Below, piece by piece: positions 54,509 through 63,734 of a DNA stretch of 64,000 bases (the first letter of the stretch is position 1; each line of letters opens with the position of its first letter). The position numbers were made by a program, and so were the translations under genes. The DNA is taken from NCBI GenBank assembly GCA_017501255.1, contig JAFVXE010000019.1, positions 1-64,000 on the forward strand, in the 5' to 3' direction. The notes under the pieces were generated by a model. It worked only from the letters and a program-made list of their open reading frames with translations, was not told where the DNA came from and ran no database searches. The DNA is from Clostridia bacterium (GTDB taxonomy: Bacteria > Bacillota > Clostridia > Christensenellales > Aristaeellaceae).

Positions 54509-55321
54509 TCAAATGTCCAGCAAAAACCCCAACACCCTTGCGCCAAAATCCTTCCCCTCCTCATACGCCGCATGACCATACTCCGGATACAGATACAGCT
54601 GGCTTCCCGCAATCGCCTGATGCAGCTCCCGGGAGGCCTCGCTGCCCACAATCTGATCCTTCTCGCCGCCAATCACCATCGTAGGGGCGGCAATGCTGCC
54701 AAGGTGCGCAGAAGCATCATGGGTCAGGCAGGCTTCTGCCATGCGCAGAAAACGGGTGAAATCCTTGGGCTTGCCCACCTTGCCAAGCAGGGGCAGAAAC
54801 AGCCTGTTTTTCTTCAGATACCCCTCCGAATAGCTTTTCAAGGCGGTATCCATCATGATGGCGGCATAGTCGTCCTGCCGGGCCATATCCATCCACGCAG
54901 AAACCACTGTCTGCACGGTTTGATTGCTCTTTGGCGCAGTGACGGCCAGCACCAGCCGCCGCACTTTTTCCGGGTGATCGATACTGAGCCACTGGGCGAT
55001 CATGCCGCCCTGAGAAACGCCCAGCACATCCGCCTGGGAGATGCCCAGCAAATCCATACAGGCTGCCAGATCGGCAGCCATATCCCGGGTGGTGCAGCCC
55101 TCCTGCAAAGGCTCCCGACGGCTGATAAGGGTAACGGTATAGCCAGCCTTGGCAAAGGCACGGTACTGATAAGCCACAGGCAAGGCCATACCCTCAGCAG
55201 TTTTCAGGCCGTCGCCAAGGCCGGGAATCATGATCAGGTGGCGGCCGCCCTTGCCAAACTGCAAATAGTGGATGGTGGCACCGTCCAGCGTCAGCTTTCC
55301 GTTGCGGAAATTGTACAGCAT
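54509..55321 (-). CDS. alpha/beta hydrolase (270 aa)
   Basis: Alpha/beta-hydrolase fold with nucleophile S103 (GVSQGG), an acidic residue near 222 (GGEKDQIVG) and the catalytic His near 250 (YPEYGHAAYEE). HLIMIPGLGDGLKTAEG is the oxyanion region. Cytoplasmic. AAAGGA lies 8 nt before the ATG. The substrate is unknown. Confidence 0.88.
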   Translation of the reverse strand: MLYNFRNGKLTLDGATIHYLQFGKGGRHLIMIPGLGDGLKTAEGMALPVAYQYRAFAKAGYTVTLISRREPLQEGCTTRDMAADLAACMDLLGISQADVLGVSQGGMIAQWLSIDHPEKVRRLVLAVTAPKSNQTVQTVVSAWMDMARQDDYAAIMMDTALKSYSEGYLKKNRLFLPLLGKVGKPKDFTRFLRMAEACLTHDASAHLGSIAAPTMVIGGEKDQIVGSEASRELHQAIAGSQLYLYPEYGHAAYEEGKDFGARVLGFLLDI

Positions 55322-55465
55322 GAAATCAATCCTTTCGGGTGGATTGGATACAGTATAGCAAAAGCTGGCAGGCCATACAAGGGCGGCTGGGTCAGGATGT
55401 CATGAAAACTGGCTGAAATGTCGGCTGCCATTGTGGGGTTGATTTCAGCCGATCAGCAGGTATGT

Positions 55466-55494
55466 TTGTCTACGAACCAATTCTGTGATAAGAT
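55466..55494 (+). promoter_or_regulatory. promoter of the acetyltransferase gene
   Basis: TTGTCT (55466-55471), a 17-bp spacer and TAAGAT (55489-55494). Confidence 0.7.
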
Positions 55495-55529
55495 ACGATT
55501 CATAAGAAGAAATACGGGAGGGTTGACAG

Positions 55530-56003
55530 ATGATATTCCGGGAAGCACAGGCGCAGGATTATCCCCAGCTGGCAGAGATGAAGTGGCTGCATTGTCAGGA
55601 GGATGACGCAGACTATGGCGAGAGCAATCTGGCCAATGTGGAGCAGACGGCCTTTTATGAAGTGTTTGAAGCGTTTCTGCAAAAGAACGACACCTACAGG
55701 ATTTATTGCGCCTGTGACGGCGATGTGATCGCATCTGCCATGTTTGCCGCCCTGATTCCCAAGGTGCCCAAGCCCAATGGCACGGCAAAGTATATTGCCT
55801 ACCTGACCAATGTGTATACAAGAAAGGAATACCGCAACCAAAAGATCGGCACGGCGTTGCTGACCCATATTCAGCAGCAGCTGACGGAGGAGAAGTGCGA
55901 GTTGATCTTCGTCTGGCCCAGCGAACGCTCCGTGCCATGGTATGAGCGGAATGGTTTTTTGCAGGAGAATGAAATGATGGAATGTGCGCTGGTGCAGGAG
56001 TAA
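55530..56003 (+). CDS. GNAT family N-acetyltransferase (157 aa)
   Basis: MIFREAQAQDYPQLAEMK N-terminus, the acetyl-CoA loop TRKEYRNQKIGTALLTHI (about 98-115) and the C-terminal WYERNGFLQEN. AGGG lies before the ATG. Its acceptor is unknown. Monocistronic, with its own promoter. Confidence 0.88.
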   Translation: MIFREAQAQDYPQLAEMKWLHCQEDDADYGESNLANVEQTAFYEVFEAFLQKNDTYRIYCACDGDVIASAMFAALIPKVPKPNGTAKYIAYLTNVYTRKEYRNQKIGTALLTHIQQQLTEEKCELIFVWPSERSVPWYERNGFLQENEMMECALVQE

Positions 56004-56112
56004 CAGGCTTCGTCCTGTGTGCCTGTTCACAGAAGCTCCGCTCTGCATTGCAATGAAAAAGGCTGCATGGTAAACTGAACCACCATGAAAGCACTCCGCA
56101 AGGAGGTAATCC

Positions 56113-56739
56113 ATGAACAATCCTTGGGAAACCATCGCCCTGAGCGATTACGAAAATCACATGAGCCTTGAGAGCGTTTCTCAGCTGCAGGTGCTCAACC
56201 GGATGATGGGGGAGCAGCTTGCGGATTACGATGCCGATACGGTGATGATTTTGGGCATTGCCGGTGGCAATGGACTGGAACACATCAATAAAGAGAAAAT
56301 CAGCAGGGTGTACGGTGTCGATGTGAATCCTGCGTACCTTGCCCAGTGCCGCAAACGGTATGCAGCCCTTGGCGATACGCTGGAGACCATCTGTGTCGAT
56401 CTGCTGGATGAGCATTTGCAGCTGCCGCCAGCCAAATTGCTGATGGCAGACCTGCTGGTGGAGTATATTGGCTACGAATGCTTCCGGAAGGTGGTTGGCA
56501 AGGTTGCGCCGCAGGTTGTCTCCTGTATCATCCAGATCAATACGGATGATTCCTTTGTGTCCGATTCGCCGTATCTTCATGCCTTTGACGGCCTGAAGAA
56601 AATCCATCATCAGATGTCGGAAGACGGACTGACGGCCTGTATGACCGGCATCGGATACCGGTTGAGCGGAACCGCTGAACACGGTTTGCCCAATGGTAAG
56701 AAGCTGGTCAGGCTGGATTATATCAGGTATTCAGAGTAG
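56113..56739 (+). CDS. class I SAM-dependent methyltransferase (208 aa)
   Basis: The SAM-binding glycine loop is TVMILGIAGGNGLEHI (about 43-58), then VYGVDVNPAYL (acidic D for the ribose) and MADLLVEYIGYECF (motif IV-like). The substrate cannot be told. AGGAGG lies 6 nt before the ATG. A DUF1801 gene follows 15 bp later. Confidence 0.85.
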   Translation: MNNPWETIALSDYENHMSLESVSQLQVLNRMMGEQLADYDADTVMILGIAGGNGLEHINKEKISRVYGVDVNPAYLAQCRKRYAALGDTLETICVDLLDEHLQLPPAKLLMADLLVEYIGYECFRKVVGKVAPQVVSCIIQINTDDSFVSDSPYLHAFDGLKKIHHQMSEDGLTACMTGIGYRLSGTAEHGLPNGKKLVRLDYIRYSE

Positions 56740-56753
56740 GGAGGGTTTGCCGG

Positions 56754-57086
56754 ATGAACGAGCAGATTGCAGCATATATAGAGAAGTATCCGCCGGAGAT
56801 CGCTGATATGTTCAGAACATTGCGCCAGTTGATCTACGATAGCGTTTCCTGTCCGCTGACAGAAACCATGTGGGCGAAACTGCCCAGCTATTCAGTCGGT
56901 GAAGCTTTCGTAAGGCTTATTCCGTTCAAAGATCATATCAACATCGAAGCGCAGGCCGCCTTGGGTCATAGGGAGGATTTGACCGGCTACAAAATGACCC
57001 CTAAAGGAATGGTGCAGATTTTTTCAAAGCAGGAAATTCCAAAAGAGATTCTGAAACGGATTTTCGCAGAAACCCTCCTGGGATAG
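56754..57086 (+). CDS. DUF1801 family protein (110 aa)
   Basis: Small protein with the pattern of the YdhG/DUF1801 family (IADMFRTLRQLIYDSV ... ETMWAKLPSYSV ... HINIEA ... PKGMVQIFSKQEIPKEILKRI), function unknown. AGGGAGGG lies before the ATG. Likely co-transcribed with the methyltransferase. Confidence 0.82.
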   Translation: MNEQIAAYIEKYPPEIADMFRTLRQLIYDSVSCPLTETMWAKLPSYSVGEAFVRLIPFKDHINIEAQAALGHREDLTGYKMTPKGMVQIFSKQEIPKEILKRIFAETLLG

Positions 57087-57131
57087 CTGACAATCCGGCA
57101 CTGGAAAAACGCTTGGGAAAAGAACAGGACA

Positions 57132-57175
57132 AACAACAGCCGCAGCAGTAAAATGCGCCGCGGCTGTTGTTGTGT
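57132..57175. terminator. hairpin between convergent genes
   Basis: AACAACAGCCGC (57132-57143) pairs perfectly with GCGGCTGTTGTT (57160-57171). The following TGTG is poor in T, so termination is likely but not certain. Confidence 0.6.
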
Positions 57176-57206
57176 TATGGGCAAACGGGTATGGTCAACG
57201 GTCTGC

Positions 57207-57932
57207 TTACCGGCAATACACCTCAATGGCCTTGCTGACAAACTGTGCCGTTCCCTCGCCGCCGGCCTTGTCGATGTTCCGCATGAACCGTTCGTCCGCT
57301 ACATACATCTGCCCAAGCCCACGCAAGGTTTCGTTGTTGCAGGGATAAAAACAGTCGGTGATCAGCTGTTGCAATGCCGCCACCTCCTGCTGCACCTCCG
57401 GGCTGCCTGCGCCCTTCTCCCGCAGTGCGCCGATGGCAGCCAGCTTTGCCATCAGGCGGTTGCCGTCCTGCACCTGTTGCTGATAGGACTGCTTGCCGCT
57501 TTGCTGTTCCCATGCCTGCCAAGTGTCGGTCTGGCCCCATTTGGCCTTGGCTTCTGCCTGTAGTTTTTCTTGTTCGCTCTTGTCAAATACCTGAAAATCC
57601 ATACGTATCTCTCCTTGTTTTTCCATGTCCCGGGCAAAGGCGATGATCCCCGAAAGCCGCTTCTGCTGGCTTTCCAGCAGGGTGATTTGCCGGGATAACG
57701 CTTCCTTGGGATCGTAGCCGGGATCATCCAGAATGGCTTTGATCTCCTTGAGGGGGAAGCCCAGCTCCCGATAGATCAGGATGCTTTGCAGCCGCTGGAG
57801 GGCGGCATCGTCATAGAGGCGGTACCCGGCCTCTGTGACCTGCGTGGGCACGAGCAGCCCCAGCTGATCGTAATGGTGCAGCGTGCGCACGCTGACCCCT
57901 GTGATCTGGCTGATCTGATGAACGGTGTGCAT
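57207..57932 (-). CDS. MerR-family regulator with TipAS domain (241 aa)
   Basis: An N-terminal MerR helix-turn-helix (HTVHQISQITGVSVRTLHHYDQLGLLVP, residues 2-29), a dimerisation coiled coil (about 75-115) and a C-terminal TipAS-like antibiotic-sensing domain (about 120-241, ending AQFVSKAIEVYC). Such proteins activate their own gene on binding thiopeptides or hydrophobic drugs. GGAGG lies 8 nt before ATG 57932. Its promoter at 57962-57992 has the 19-bp spacer and dyad of a MerR target, so autoregulation is expected. Confidence 0.92.
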   Translation of the reverse strand: MHTVHQISQITGVSVRTLHHYDQLGLLVPTQVTEAGYRLYDDAALQRLQSILIYRELGFPLKEIKAILDDPGYDPKEALSRQITLLESQQKRLSGIIAFARDMEKQGEIRMDFQVFDKSEQEKLQAEAKAKWGQTDTWQAWEQQSGKQSYQQQVQDGNRLMAKLAAIGALREKGAGSPEVQQEVAALQQLITDCFYPCNNETLRGLGQMYVADERFMRNIDKAGGEGTAQFVSKAIEVYCR

Positions 57933-57961
57933 GGCGCATTCCTCCTTTGTGGTACAAGCAT

Positions 57962-57992
57962 AGCATAAACTATGACGTAACGTAAGAGTCAA
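57962..57992 (-). promoter_or_regulatory. MerR-type promoter with 19-bp spacer and internal dyad
   Basis: On the minus strand, TTGACT (57992-57987), a 19-bp spacer and TATGCT (57967-57962). The spacer holds the near-palindrome ACTCTTACGTTACGTCATAG, the classic operator for TipA/Mta-type MerR proteins. Confidence 0.88.
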
Positions 57993-58018
57993 TAGTTGAT
58001 CCTGAGATTTTGAAAAAG

Positions 58019-58049
58019 AAAAGCCAGACCGCCTGAGCAGTCTGGTTTT
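58019..58049 (-). terminator. terminator of the 4-TM protein gene
   Basis: On the minus strand, AACCAGAC ... GTCTGGCTT, then TTCTTTTTC. Confidence 0.85.
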
Positions 58050-58065
58050 CACAGATGAAATCGCA

Positions 58066-58527
58066 TTAGGAATTCTTGCTCTGATGCAGCATTTGGTTTT
58101 CCGCCTTGCGCTGACAGAGCAACACACACCCCAGCCCCAGCACAAAAGCCCCCAGCAGGATGAAAAAGCCCCAAATCAAATTCCACCAAGGCGAATGCAC
58201 ATCGAACATCATCGCAAGCAGGTTGCTCCATATCTTTAAATCGATGGCAATGGCAAACAGGTCAAACAGCAAGTAACCGCCACCAAAGAGGTAAATCCAG
58301 CGCCACCAGTAGTTGCTTTTCAGATGCCGGAAGAAGACGACCATGCCGCATACGCACAGCACCGCCAGCAGCCCCATCAGGGCAAAGTAGAGGACGCCTT
58401 TCTCTGCCAGAATGCCCAGCCAGAAATCCGCGTAGCTCTGCCGGTCGATCAGCCCCCAGATCCGGTGTATGTGGAACAGTCCGAAAAATATGAAGAACCA
58501 AGGTTCCCATGCGTAAATCTTTTTCAA
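58066..58527 (-). CDS. four-helix membrane protein of unknown function (153 aa)
   Basis: Four hydrophobic segments (about 8-26, 42-64, 74-95 and 113-137) with many Trp residues. It probably starts at TTG 58527, with GAGAG 9 nt upstream; no in-frame ATG gives full length. No family is recognised. A single gene with its own terminator, divergently arranged with nothing else. Confidence 0.7.
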   Translation of the reverse strand: MKKIYAWEPWFFIFFGLFHIHRIWGLIDRQSYADFWLGILAEKGVLYFALMGLLAVLCVCGMVVFFRHLKSNYWWRWIYLFGGGYLLFDLFAIAIDLKIWSNLLAMMFDVHSPWWNLIWGFFILLGAFVLGLGCVLLCQRKAENQMLHQSKNS

Positions 58528-58615
58528 ATTCTACATCTCTCTTCGTTTGTATTGGTGTTATGCGACCTTGTATACTATACCACACATCCATCATAAAGAC
58601 AAAAACCCCACCCCC

Positions 58616-58721
58616 TGTGCCCATGAAATGGGCACAAAGAGCGGGATTCTTAAGGGCCTCAGGCCCTTAAGCAGGATCCAAGGGCAGCGCCCTTGGCAGG
58701 GTGCAGGGGCAGCGCCCCTGC
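58616..58721 (-). repeat. three-hairpin repeat R6 (sense to pyrI, with an extra hairpin)
   Basis: On the minus strand after the pyrI stop: an extra GCAGGGGC-GCT-GCCCCTGC (58721-58703), a CCAAGGGC-GCT-GCCCTTGG (58696-58678), b CTTAAGGGCC-TGA-GGCCCTTAAG (58671-58649) and c TGTGCCCAT-TTC-ATGGGCACA (58636-58616). It starts 16 nt after the stop, and no ordinary terminator follows the pyr operon. Confidence 0.88.
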
Positions 58722-58737
58722 TCTACCGCCCCTGCCC

Positions 58738-59151
58738 TTACGCCTTGCTCTCGCAATACAAACACCGGTACACGCCCTTCTGGCGGTTGGTGAGCTTGAA
58801 GATATGGGGCAGCTCCTGCTCGATGGTGGTGATGCAGCGGGGGTTTTTGCAGTGAATCACGCCCACCAGCTTTTCGGGCAGCTCGGGGTGGCGTTTTTCC
58901 ACTTCCTCGCCTTCCCGGATGATGTTCACGGTGCAGTCCGGGGCCAGATAGCCCAGCACATCCCAGTTCAGGTCGATGACCTCGTCCAGCTTGATGATGT
59001 CCTTACGGCCCATCTTGCGGCTGGATACATTCTTGAGCAGGGCAACGGAGCATTCCAGCCGGTCCAGCTTCAGGTACTGGTAGAGCAGCATGGCCTTGCC
59101 GGCGGGGATATGGTCAATAACAATGCCGTTTTTGATGGAATCAATGGTCAT
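58738..59151 (-). CDS. pyrI: aspartate carbamoyltransferase regulatory subunit (137 aa)
   Basis: Allosteric subunit of ATCase that binds CTP/ATP. N-terminal nucleotide-binding domain ([22 protein letters not shown]) and a C-terminal zinc domain with C101/C106 and C130/C133. It overlaps the pyrB stop (ATGA). It is the last gene of the pyr operon. Confidence 0.95.
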   Translation of the reverse strand: MTIDSIKNGIVIDHIPAGKAMLLYQYLKLDRLECSVALLKNVSSRKMGRKDIIKLDEVIDLNWDVLGYLAPDCTVNIIREGEEVEKRHPELPEKLVGVIHCKNPRCITTIEQELPHIFKLTNRQKGVYRCLYCESKA

Positions 59152-60065
59152 TTGCCCGCCTCCTCCAAGAGTTTCAGAATCAGGGCCATGCGGATGAACT
59201 TGCCGTTGAGGGCTTGACGGAAGTAGCAGGCGCGGGGATCATCGTCCACGGCAACGGCGATTTCGTTCACACGGGGCAGGGGATGCAGGATGCTCAGGGT
59301 ATCCTTGGCGGTTTTCAGCTTCTCGGGGGTGAGGATGTAGCTGTCCTTCAGGCGCAGGTACTCTTCCTCGTTGAAGAAGCGCTCCCGCTGCACACGGGTC
59401 ATGTAGAGAATGTCCAGCTCAGGCATCACGCTGTCCAGGTCGGTGGTCTGCTTGTAGGCAAGGCTCTTTTCCTTGATCATGTCCTTGACGTAACTGGGCA
59501 CCTTCAGCTCCTGCGGGGAGATGAGGATGAATTTCACGTTCTCGTAGCGGGAGAGGGCAGTGATGAGGCTGTGGACGGTGCGGCCGAATTTCAGGTCGCC
59601 GCAGAAGCCCACGGTCAGGCCGTCAAAATGGCCTTTTTCCCGCTTGATGGTCAAAAGGTCGGTGAGGGTCTGGGTGGGATGGTTGTGACCGCCGTCGCCG
59701 GCATTGATGACGGGAATCTCGCTGCGCATGGCGGCCACCAGCGGTGCGCCCTCCTTGAAGTGGCGCATGGCGGCGATATCTGCATAGCAGCCGATCATCT
59801 TGATGGTGTCGGCCACGCTCTCGCCCTTGGCCGAGGAGGAGTTGCCCGCATCGGAAAAGCCGATCACATGGCCGCCCAGCTCGTACATGGCCGCCTCGAA
59901 GCTGAGGCGGGTACGGGTGGAAGGCTCGAAAAACAGCGCAGCCAACTTTTTGCCTTCGCACTTGTGGGCGTAGGCGGCAGGATTGGCGATGATATCGTTG
60001 GCGGTTTCGATCAGTTCATCGATCTCCTGCGTGGTCAAGTCCAGAATGTCGATGAGATGTCTCAT
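59148..60065 (-). CDS. pyrB: aspartate carbamoyltransferase catalytic subunit (305 aa)
   Basis: Carbamoylates aspartate. The carbamoyl-phosphate loop is [13 protein letters not shown] (S49-T-R-T-R53); other motifs are [14 protein letters not shown] and [11 protein letters not shown]. Overlaps pyrE upstream and pyrI downstream by four bases each, so the three are coupled; with PyrI it makes a regulated holoenzyme. Confidence 0.96.
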   Translation of the reverse strand: MRHLIDILDLTTQEIDELIETANDIIANPAAYAHKCEGKKLAALFFEPSTRTRLSFEAAMYELGGHVIGFSDAGNSSSAKGESVADTIKMIGCYADIAAMRHFKEGAPLVAAMRSEIPVINAGDGGHNHPTQTLTDLLTIKREKGHFDGLTVGFCGDLKFGRTVHSLITALSRYENVKFILISPQELKVPSYVKDMIKEKSLAYKQTTDLDSVMPELDILYMTRVQRERFFNEEEYLRLKDSYILTPEKLKTAKDTLSILHPLPRVNEIAVAVDDDPRACYFRQALNGKFIRMALILKLLEEAGK

Positions 60066-60718
60066 GCCTTTGCTCCGTTCACAGCCAGATAGTTCTTGAT
60101 ACGCTCCACATTCTCGGCGTTCTTGGGATCCTCTTCCAGATATTCGATGATGTCGTACACATCCACCACGGCGTATACCGGGAAGCCGAACTCTTCCGCC
60201 ACTTCGCTCAGGGCGCTCTTGTCGGTCTTGCCCTTTTCCTTGCGGTCCACCATGATGAAGGCAGCGGCGATTTTGGTGCCTTCCAGGGGGCTGAGGATGT
60301 TGACGCTCTCCCGGATGGCGGTACCGGCGGTGATGACGTCCTCGGTGATGACGATTTCTTCACCGGCCTTGGGCACGTAGCCCACGAACACGCCGCCCTC
60401 GCCATGATCCTTGGCTTCCTTGCGGTTGAAGAAGAAGGGTACATCCAGGCCTTCCTTGGAAAGGGCGATGGCAGCGGACACGGAGATGGAAATGCCCTTG
60501 TAGGCGGGGCCGTAGAGCACGGTGCGGCGGTTGCCCACCTTCTCCAGATAGGACTTGGCATAGAATTCGCCCAGCTTGGCGATCTGGTCGCCGGTCTTGA
60601 TGTCGCCGGCGTTGATGAAGTAAGGAATCTTGCGGCCGCTCTTGGCAGTGAAGTCGCCGAACTTCAGCACGCCAGCGCCTTCCAGAAACTGAATAAACTC
60701 TCTCTTGTAAGCTTCCAT
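60062..60718 (-). CDS. pyrE: orotate phosphoribosyltransferase (218 aa)
   Basis: Converts orotate and PRPP to [29 protein letters not shown] near the N-terminus, [22 protein letters not shown] and the PRPP loop [26 protein letters not shown] lies before the ATG. An unrelated small gene and repeat R7 separate it from pyrF. Confidence 0.95.
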   Translation of the reverse strand: MEAYKREFIQFLEGAGVLKFGDFTAKSGRKIPYFINAGDIKTGDQIAKLGEFYAKSYLEKVGNRRTVLYGPAYKGISISVSAAIALSKEGLDVPFFFNRKEAKDHGEGGVFVGYVPKAGEEIVITEDVITAGTAIRESVNILSPLEGTKIAAAFIMVDRKEKGKTDKSALSEVAEEFGFPVYAVVDVYDIIEYLEEDPKNAENVERIKNYLAVNGAKA

Positions 60719-60762
60719 GGTGATGTGGCTCCTTTCGGTTGTTTATTTCTGCTCCGCAGGGG

Positions 60763-60842
60763 CCCAAGGGCTCTGCCCTTGGGGAACCCGGCAGGGGCCT
60801 GAGGCCCCTGCACCCCGCATTTTGCGCCATTTCATGGCGCAA
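60763..60842 (+). repeat. three-hairpin repeat R7 (a-b-c, antisense to the pyr operon)
   Basis: a CCCAAGGGC-TCT-GCCCTTGGG (60763-60783); b GCAGGGGCC-TGA-GGCCCCTGC (60791-60811); c TTGCGCCAT-TTC-ATGGCGCAA (60822-60842). It lies between pyrE and the GyrI-like gene. Confidence 0.9.
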
Positions 60843-60879
60843 GGAGTGGGATAAGTTGCAAAACAGAATCCGTAAATCG

Positions 60880-61362
60880 TTACAGAATCGAGATACCGTA
60901 GTCCAGAATCACGTTGCCGTTTTCGTCCGGGGTGGTGAACCGGGGGCACTGGCAGCGTTCCAAGCACCAGTTGTCCTCAAAGCGGGTCATGCCTTTGGCT
61001 TGGATGGCTTCCAGACACTGGCTGTGGGTTTCGGGAGTATAGAAGTCGGGGCTGCCTTCTTGGGCCCGCAGGTAACACACCGCATAGTCCACAGGCGGGA
61101 TGTCCACGGCATCAAAGCCGTCCGGCACGGGCGTGCCCTCCGGGAAAAACATACCGATCCAGCGTTCCGCCTTGCCGCTTATGATGCGCACCGCACCGAT
61201 GCAGGCATCCCCGTTGAAGGGCAGGCGGGGATGGGTTTCCAGCTGGTCAAACCAGCCGTTTGCCCACCACTCTCCCCAGTTGGGTGCACCTTCGTAGCGC
61301 TTGCCGATGAGCCGGGCAGCGGGGCAGGGCTCCTTCTTGATTTCCAGAATCTCTGCGGCCAT
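60880..61362 (-). CDS. GyrI-like/effector-binding domain protein (160 aa)
   Basis: A stand-alone SHS2-type effector-binding domain, as in AraC-family C-termini and GyrI. Recognisable parts are CPAARLIGKRYEG at the start, GYAVCYLR-like YAVCYLRAQEGSPDF and the ending CQCPRFTTPDENGNVILDYGISI. No DNA-binding domain. GGGAGG lies before the ATG. Embedded in the pyr operon between pyrF and pyrE, so co-transcribed. A small-molecule-binding role is inferred. Confidence 0.78.
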   Translation of the reverse strand: MAAEILEIKKEPCPAARLIGKRYEGAPNWGEWWANGWFDQLETHPRLPFNGDACIGAVRIISGKAERWIGMFFPEGTPVPDGFDAVDIPPVDYAVCYLRAQEGSPDFYTPETHSQCLEAIQAKGMTRFEDNWCLERCQCPRFTTPDENGNVILDYGISIL

Positions 61363-61396
61363 GATGCAGCCTCCCTTCGGAAAATCTCAGGCAGCC

Positions 61397-62098
61397 TTAT
61401 TCGCCCACGAACTCCCGCACGCAACGCTTATAGGCAGCCACGGGATCCTCGGCGGCGGTGATGGGACGGCCTACCACGATGAAGTCGGAGCCGATTTCCC
61501 GGGCAGCGGCGGGGGTCATGACCCGCTTCTGGTCGCCCACATCGCCATCGGCGAAGCGCACGCCGGGGGTCACGGTCAGGAACTGCTTGCCGCAGCGGTC
61601 GTGCACCTTGCCAGCCTCCAGGGGAGAGCAGACAACGCCGTCCAGACCTGCATTCTTGGCGGTTTCGGCGTAGTGCATCACCACTTCGTCAATGGGCTCC
61701 TTGATGAGCAGATCCCGCTCCATGGCCTCCTGATCGGTGGAGGTGAGCTGGGTGACGGCGATCAGCAGGGGACGGGTGCCATCCTCACGGGTCAGGCCCT
61801 CGATGGCAGCCTGCATCATGGCGGTGGTACCGGCGGCGTGCAGGTTGGTCACGTCCACATCCAGATTGCGCAGCACCGCCATGGCCTTCTTGACGGTGTT
61901 GGGGATGTCGTGCAGCTTCAGATCCAGGAAGATCTTGTGGCCACGGCGCTTGATTTCACGCACGATTTCGGGGCCCTCGGCATAGAACAGCTCCATACCG
62001 ATCTTCACAAAGGGCTTCACATCGGTAAACTTGTCCAGAAAGGCAAGGGTGGCTTCGCGGCTGGCGAAGTCGCAGGCAATGATGACGTCTCTGTTCAT
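61397..62098 (-). CDS. pyrF: orotidine-5'-phosphate decarboxylase (233 aa)
   Basis: Makes UMP from [24 protein letters not shown]-terminus, the catalytic [15 protein letters not shown] (DxKxxDI), [14 protein letters not shown] and VVGRPIT. It overlaps the pyrD stop by four bases. Confidence 0.96.
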   Translation of the reverse strand: MNRDVIIACDFASREATLAFLDKFTDVKPFVKIGMELFYAEGPEIVREIKRRGHKIFLDLKLHDIPNTVKKAMAVLRNLDVDVTNLHAAGTTAMMQAAIEGLTREDGTRPLLIAVTQLTSTDQEAMERDLLIKEPIDEVVMHYAETAKNAGLDGVVCSPLEAGKVHDRCGKQFLTVTPGVRFADGDVGDQKRVMTPAAAREIGSDFIVVGRPITAAEDPVAAYKRCVREFVGE

Positions 62099-63009
62099 GC
62101 GTGTGCTCCTCCTATGATGTCAGTCAGGTTGGTGATATGGTATTTCGCCATGACGGCGGGGAGATCGTCGATAATCTGCTTGCAGGCGCAGGGATCGATC
62201 AGGTTGGCGGCGCCCACCTGCACTGCAGTGGCGCCCGCCAGCATCATTTCGATCACATCCTCGGCGGTGGACACGCCGCCCATGCCGATGATGGGAATCT
62301 TGACAGCATCGTACACCTGATACACCATGCGCACCGCCACCGGGAAGATGGCGCTGCCGCTGAAACCGCCCATCTTGTTGGCAATGACGGGCTTTTTGCG
62401 GTTCAGGTCGATACGCATCCCCAACAGGGTATTGATCAGGCTCAGACCGTCTGCACCGGCTTCTTCGCAGGCTTTGGCGATGGACACGATGTCCGTCACG
62501 TTGGGGCTGAGCTTGATGTAGACAGGCTTGTGGCAGACGGCTTTCACTGCCTTGGTCACTTCCGCAGCCGCCTCCGGGGAGGTGCCGAAGCTCATGCCGC
62601 CGCCGTGGACGTTGGGGCAGGACACGTTCACCTCGATGAGGCCCACCTGTTCTTCCTTGTCCAGCTTGCGGGCGCAGTCCACGTATTCTTCCACGGAAAA
62701 GCCGCTGATGTTGGCAATCACCGGCTTGTGGAAGAATTTTTTCAGCTTGGGCAGTTCCTCGGCGATCACCTTGTCCACGCCGGGGTTCTGCAGGCCTACG
62801 GCGTTGATCATGCCAGCGGGGCATTCCGCAATGCGGGGCGTGGGGTTGCCGAAGCGGGGATCCCGGGTGGTCCCCTTGAAGGAGAAGGAACCCAGCACGT
62901 TGATATCGTACCACTCGGTGAACTCGTAGCCGTAGCCAAAGGTGCCGCTGGCGGGGATCACCGGGTTATCCATCTGCATACCGGACAGATTCACAGCGGT
63001 ATTTACCAT
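62095..63009 (-). CDS. pyrD: dihydroorotate dehydrogenase B, catalytic subunit (304 aa)
   Basis: FMN enzyme of class 1B that works with PyrK and NAD+. [16 protein letters not shown] near the N-terminus; catalytic Cys in [59 protein letters not shown] lies before ATG 63009, which lies within the last bases of pyrK. Confidence 0.95.
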   Translation of the reverse strand: MVNTAVNLSGMQMDNPVIPASGTFGYGYEFTEWYDINVLGSFSFKGTTRDPRFGNPTPRIAECPAGMINAVGLQNPGVDKVIAEELPKLKKFFHKPVIANISGFSVEEYVDCARKLDKEEQVGLIEVNVSCPNVHGGGMSFGTSPEAAAEVTKAVKAVCHKPVYIKLSPNVTDIVSIAKACEEAGADGLSLINTLLGMRIDLNRKKPVIANKMGGFSGSAIFPVAVRMVYQVYDAVKIPIIGMGGVSTAEDVIEMMLAGATAVQVGAANLIDPCACKQIIDDLPAVMAKYHITNLTDIIGGAHA

Positions 63010-63725
63010 ACGATCTCCTCCTTTACCAGCACGGGGCCATCCTTGCAGATGCGCTTGTTGCCGTACTTGGTTTTGCAGCTGCACCCCATGCACGCACCGA
63101 AGCCGCAGCCCATGCGCTCCTCAAAGGAGAACTGTCCGCTGGTTTCGGAGGCGTTGTATACAGCCTTCAGCATGGGTTCCGGGCCGCAGGTGTAGATGTG
63201 GGTATAGCCGGGTTTCATGGCATTGGTGACAAAGCCCTTCACGCCGTAGGAACCATCCACGGTGGTGACGGTCACATCGCAGCCCAGGGCGGCGAACTCT
63301 TGCTCGTAGAAGATTTCGTCCTTGGTGTTGAAGCCCAGAATCACGGATACCTGCTTGCCCTCGGCCCGCAGCAGCTTTGCTGCCAGATACAGGGGCGGCA
63401 CGCCCACGCCGCCGCCGATGAGCAGCGGGTGGTCGCCGGAGGTGGTCAGGTCGTAGCCGTTGCCAAGGCCGGTGAGCACATCCAGCGTGCCGCCGGTCAT
63501 CTGGCTCATCTGCTGGGTGCCCTTGCCCACCACTTTGTAGATGAGGGTCAGGGTATCGCCCTCCACATCGCACACGGAGATGGGGCGGCGCAGGAACAGC
63601 CCGTCCAGCTTGATGTTTACAAACTGGCCTGTGCGGATGCCCTCGGTATCGCCGCAAAGCTTCATGCGGTATACGCTTTCGGTGAGGGCGGTGTTTTCAA
63701 TCACTTGGAAAAATGCCTGTTTCAT
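63003..63725 (-). CDS. pyrK: dihydroorotate dehydrogenase electron-transfer subunit (240 aa)
   Basis: FAD/[2Fe-2S] subunit passing electrons from PyrD to NAD+. FLRRPISVCD (FAD), GTQQMSQM, GGGVGVPPLYLAAKLL (NAD) and the cluster-binding CGFGACMGCSCKTKYG plus a later C (KRICKDG). Overlaps pyrD and begins 9 nt after carB. Confidence 0.95.
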   Translation of the reverse strand: MKQAFFQVIENTALTESVYRMKLCGDTEGIRTGQFVNIKLDGLFLRRPISVCDVEGDTLTLIYKVVGKGTQQMSQMTGGTLDVLTGLGNGYDLTTSGDHPLLIGGGVGVPPLYLAAKLLRAEGKQVSVILGFNTKDEIFYEQEFAALGCDVTVTTVDGSYGVKGFVTNAMKPGYTHIYTCGPEPMLKAVYNASETSGQFSFEERMGCGFGACMGCSCKTKYGNKRICKDGPVLVKEEIVW

Positions 63726-63734
63726 AAGCGCTCC

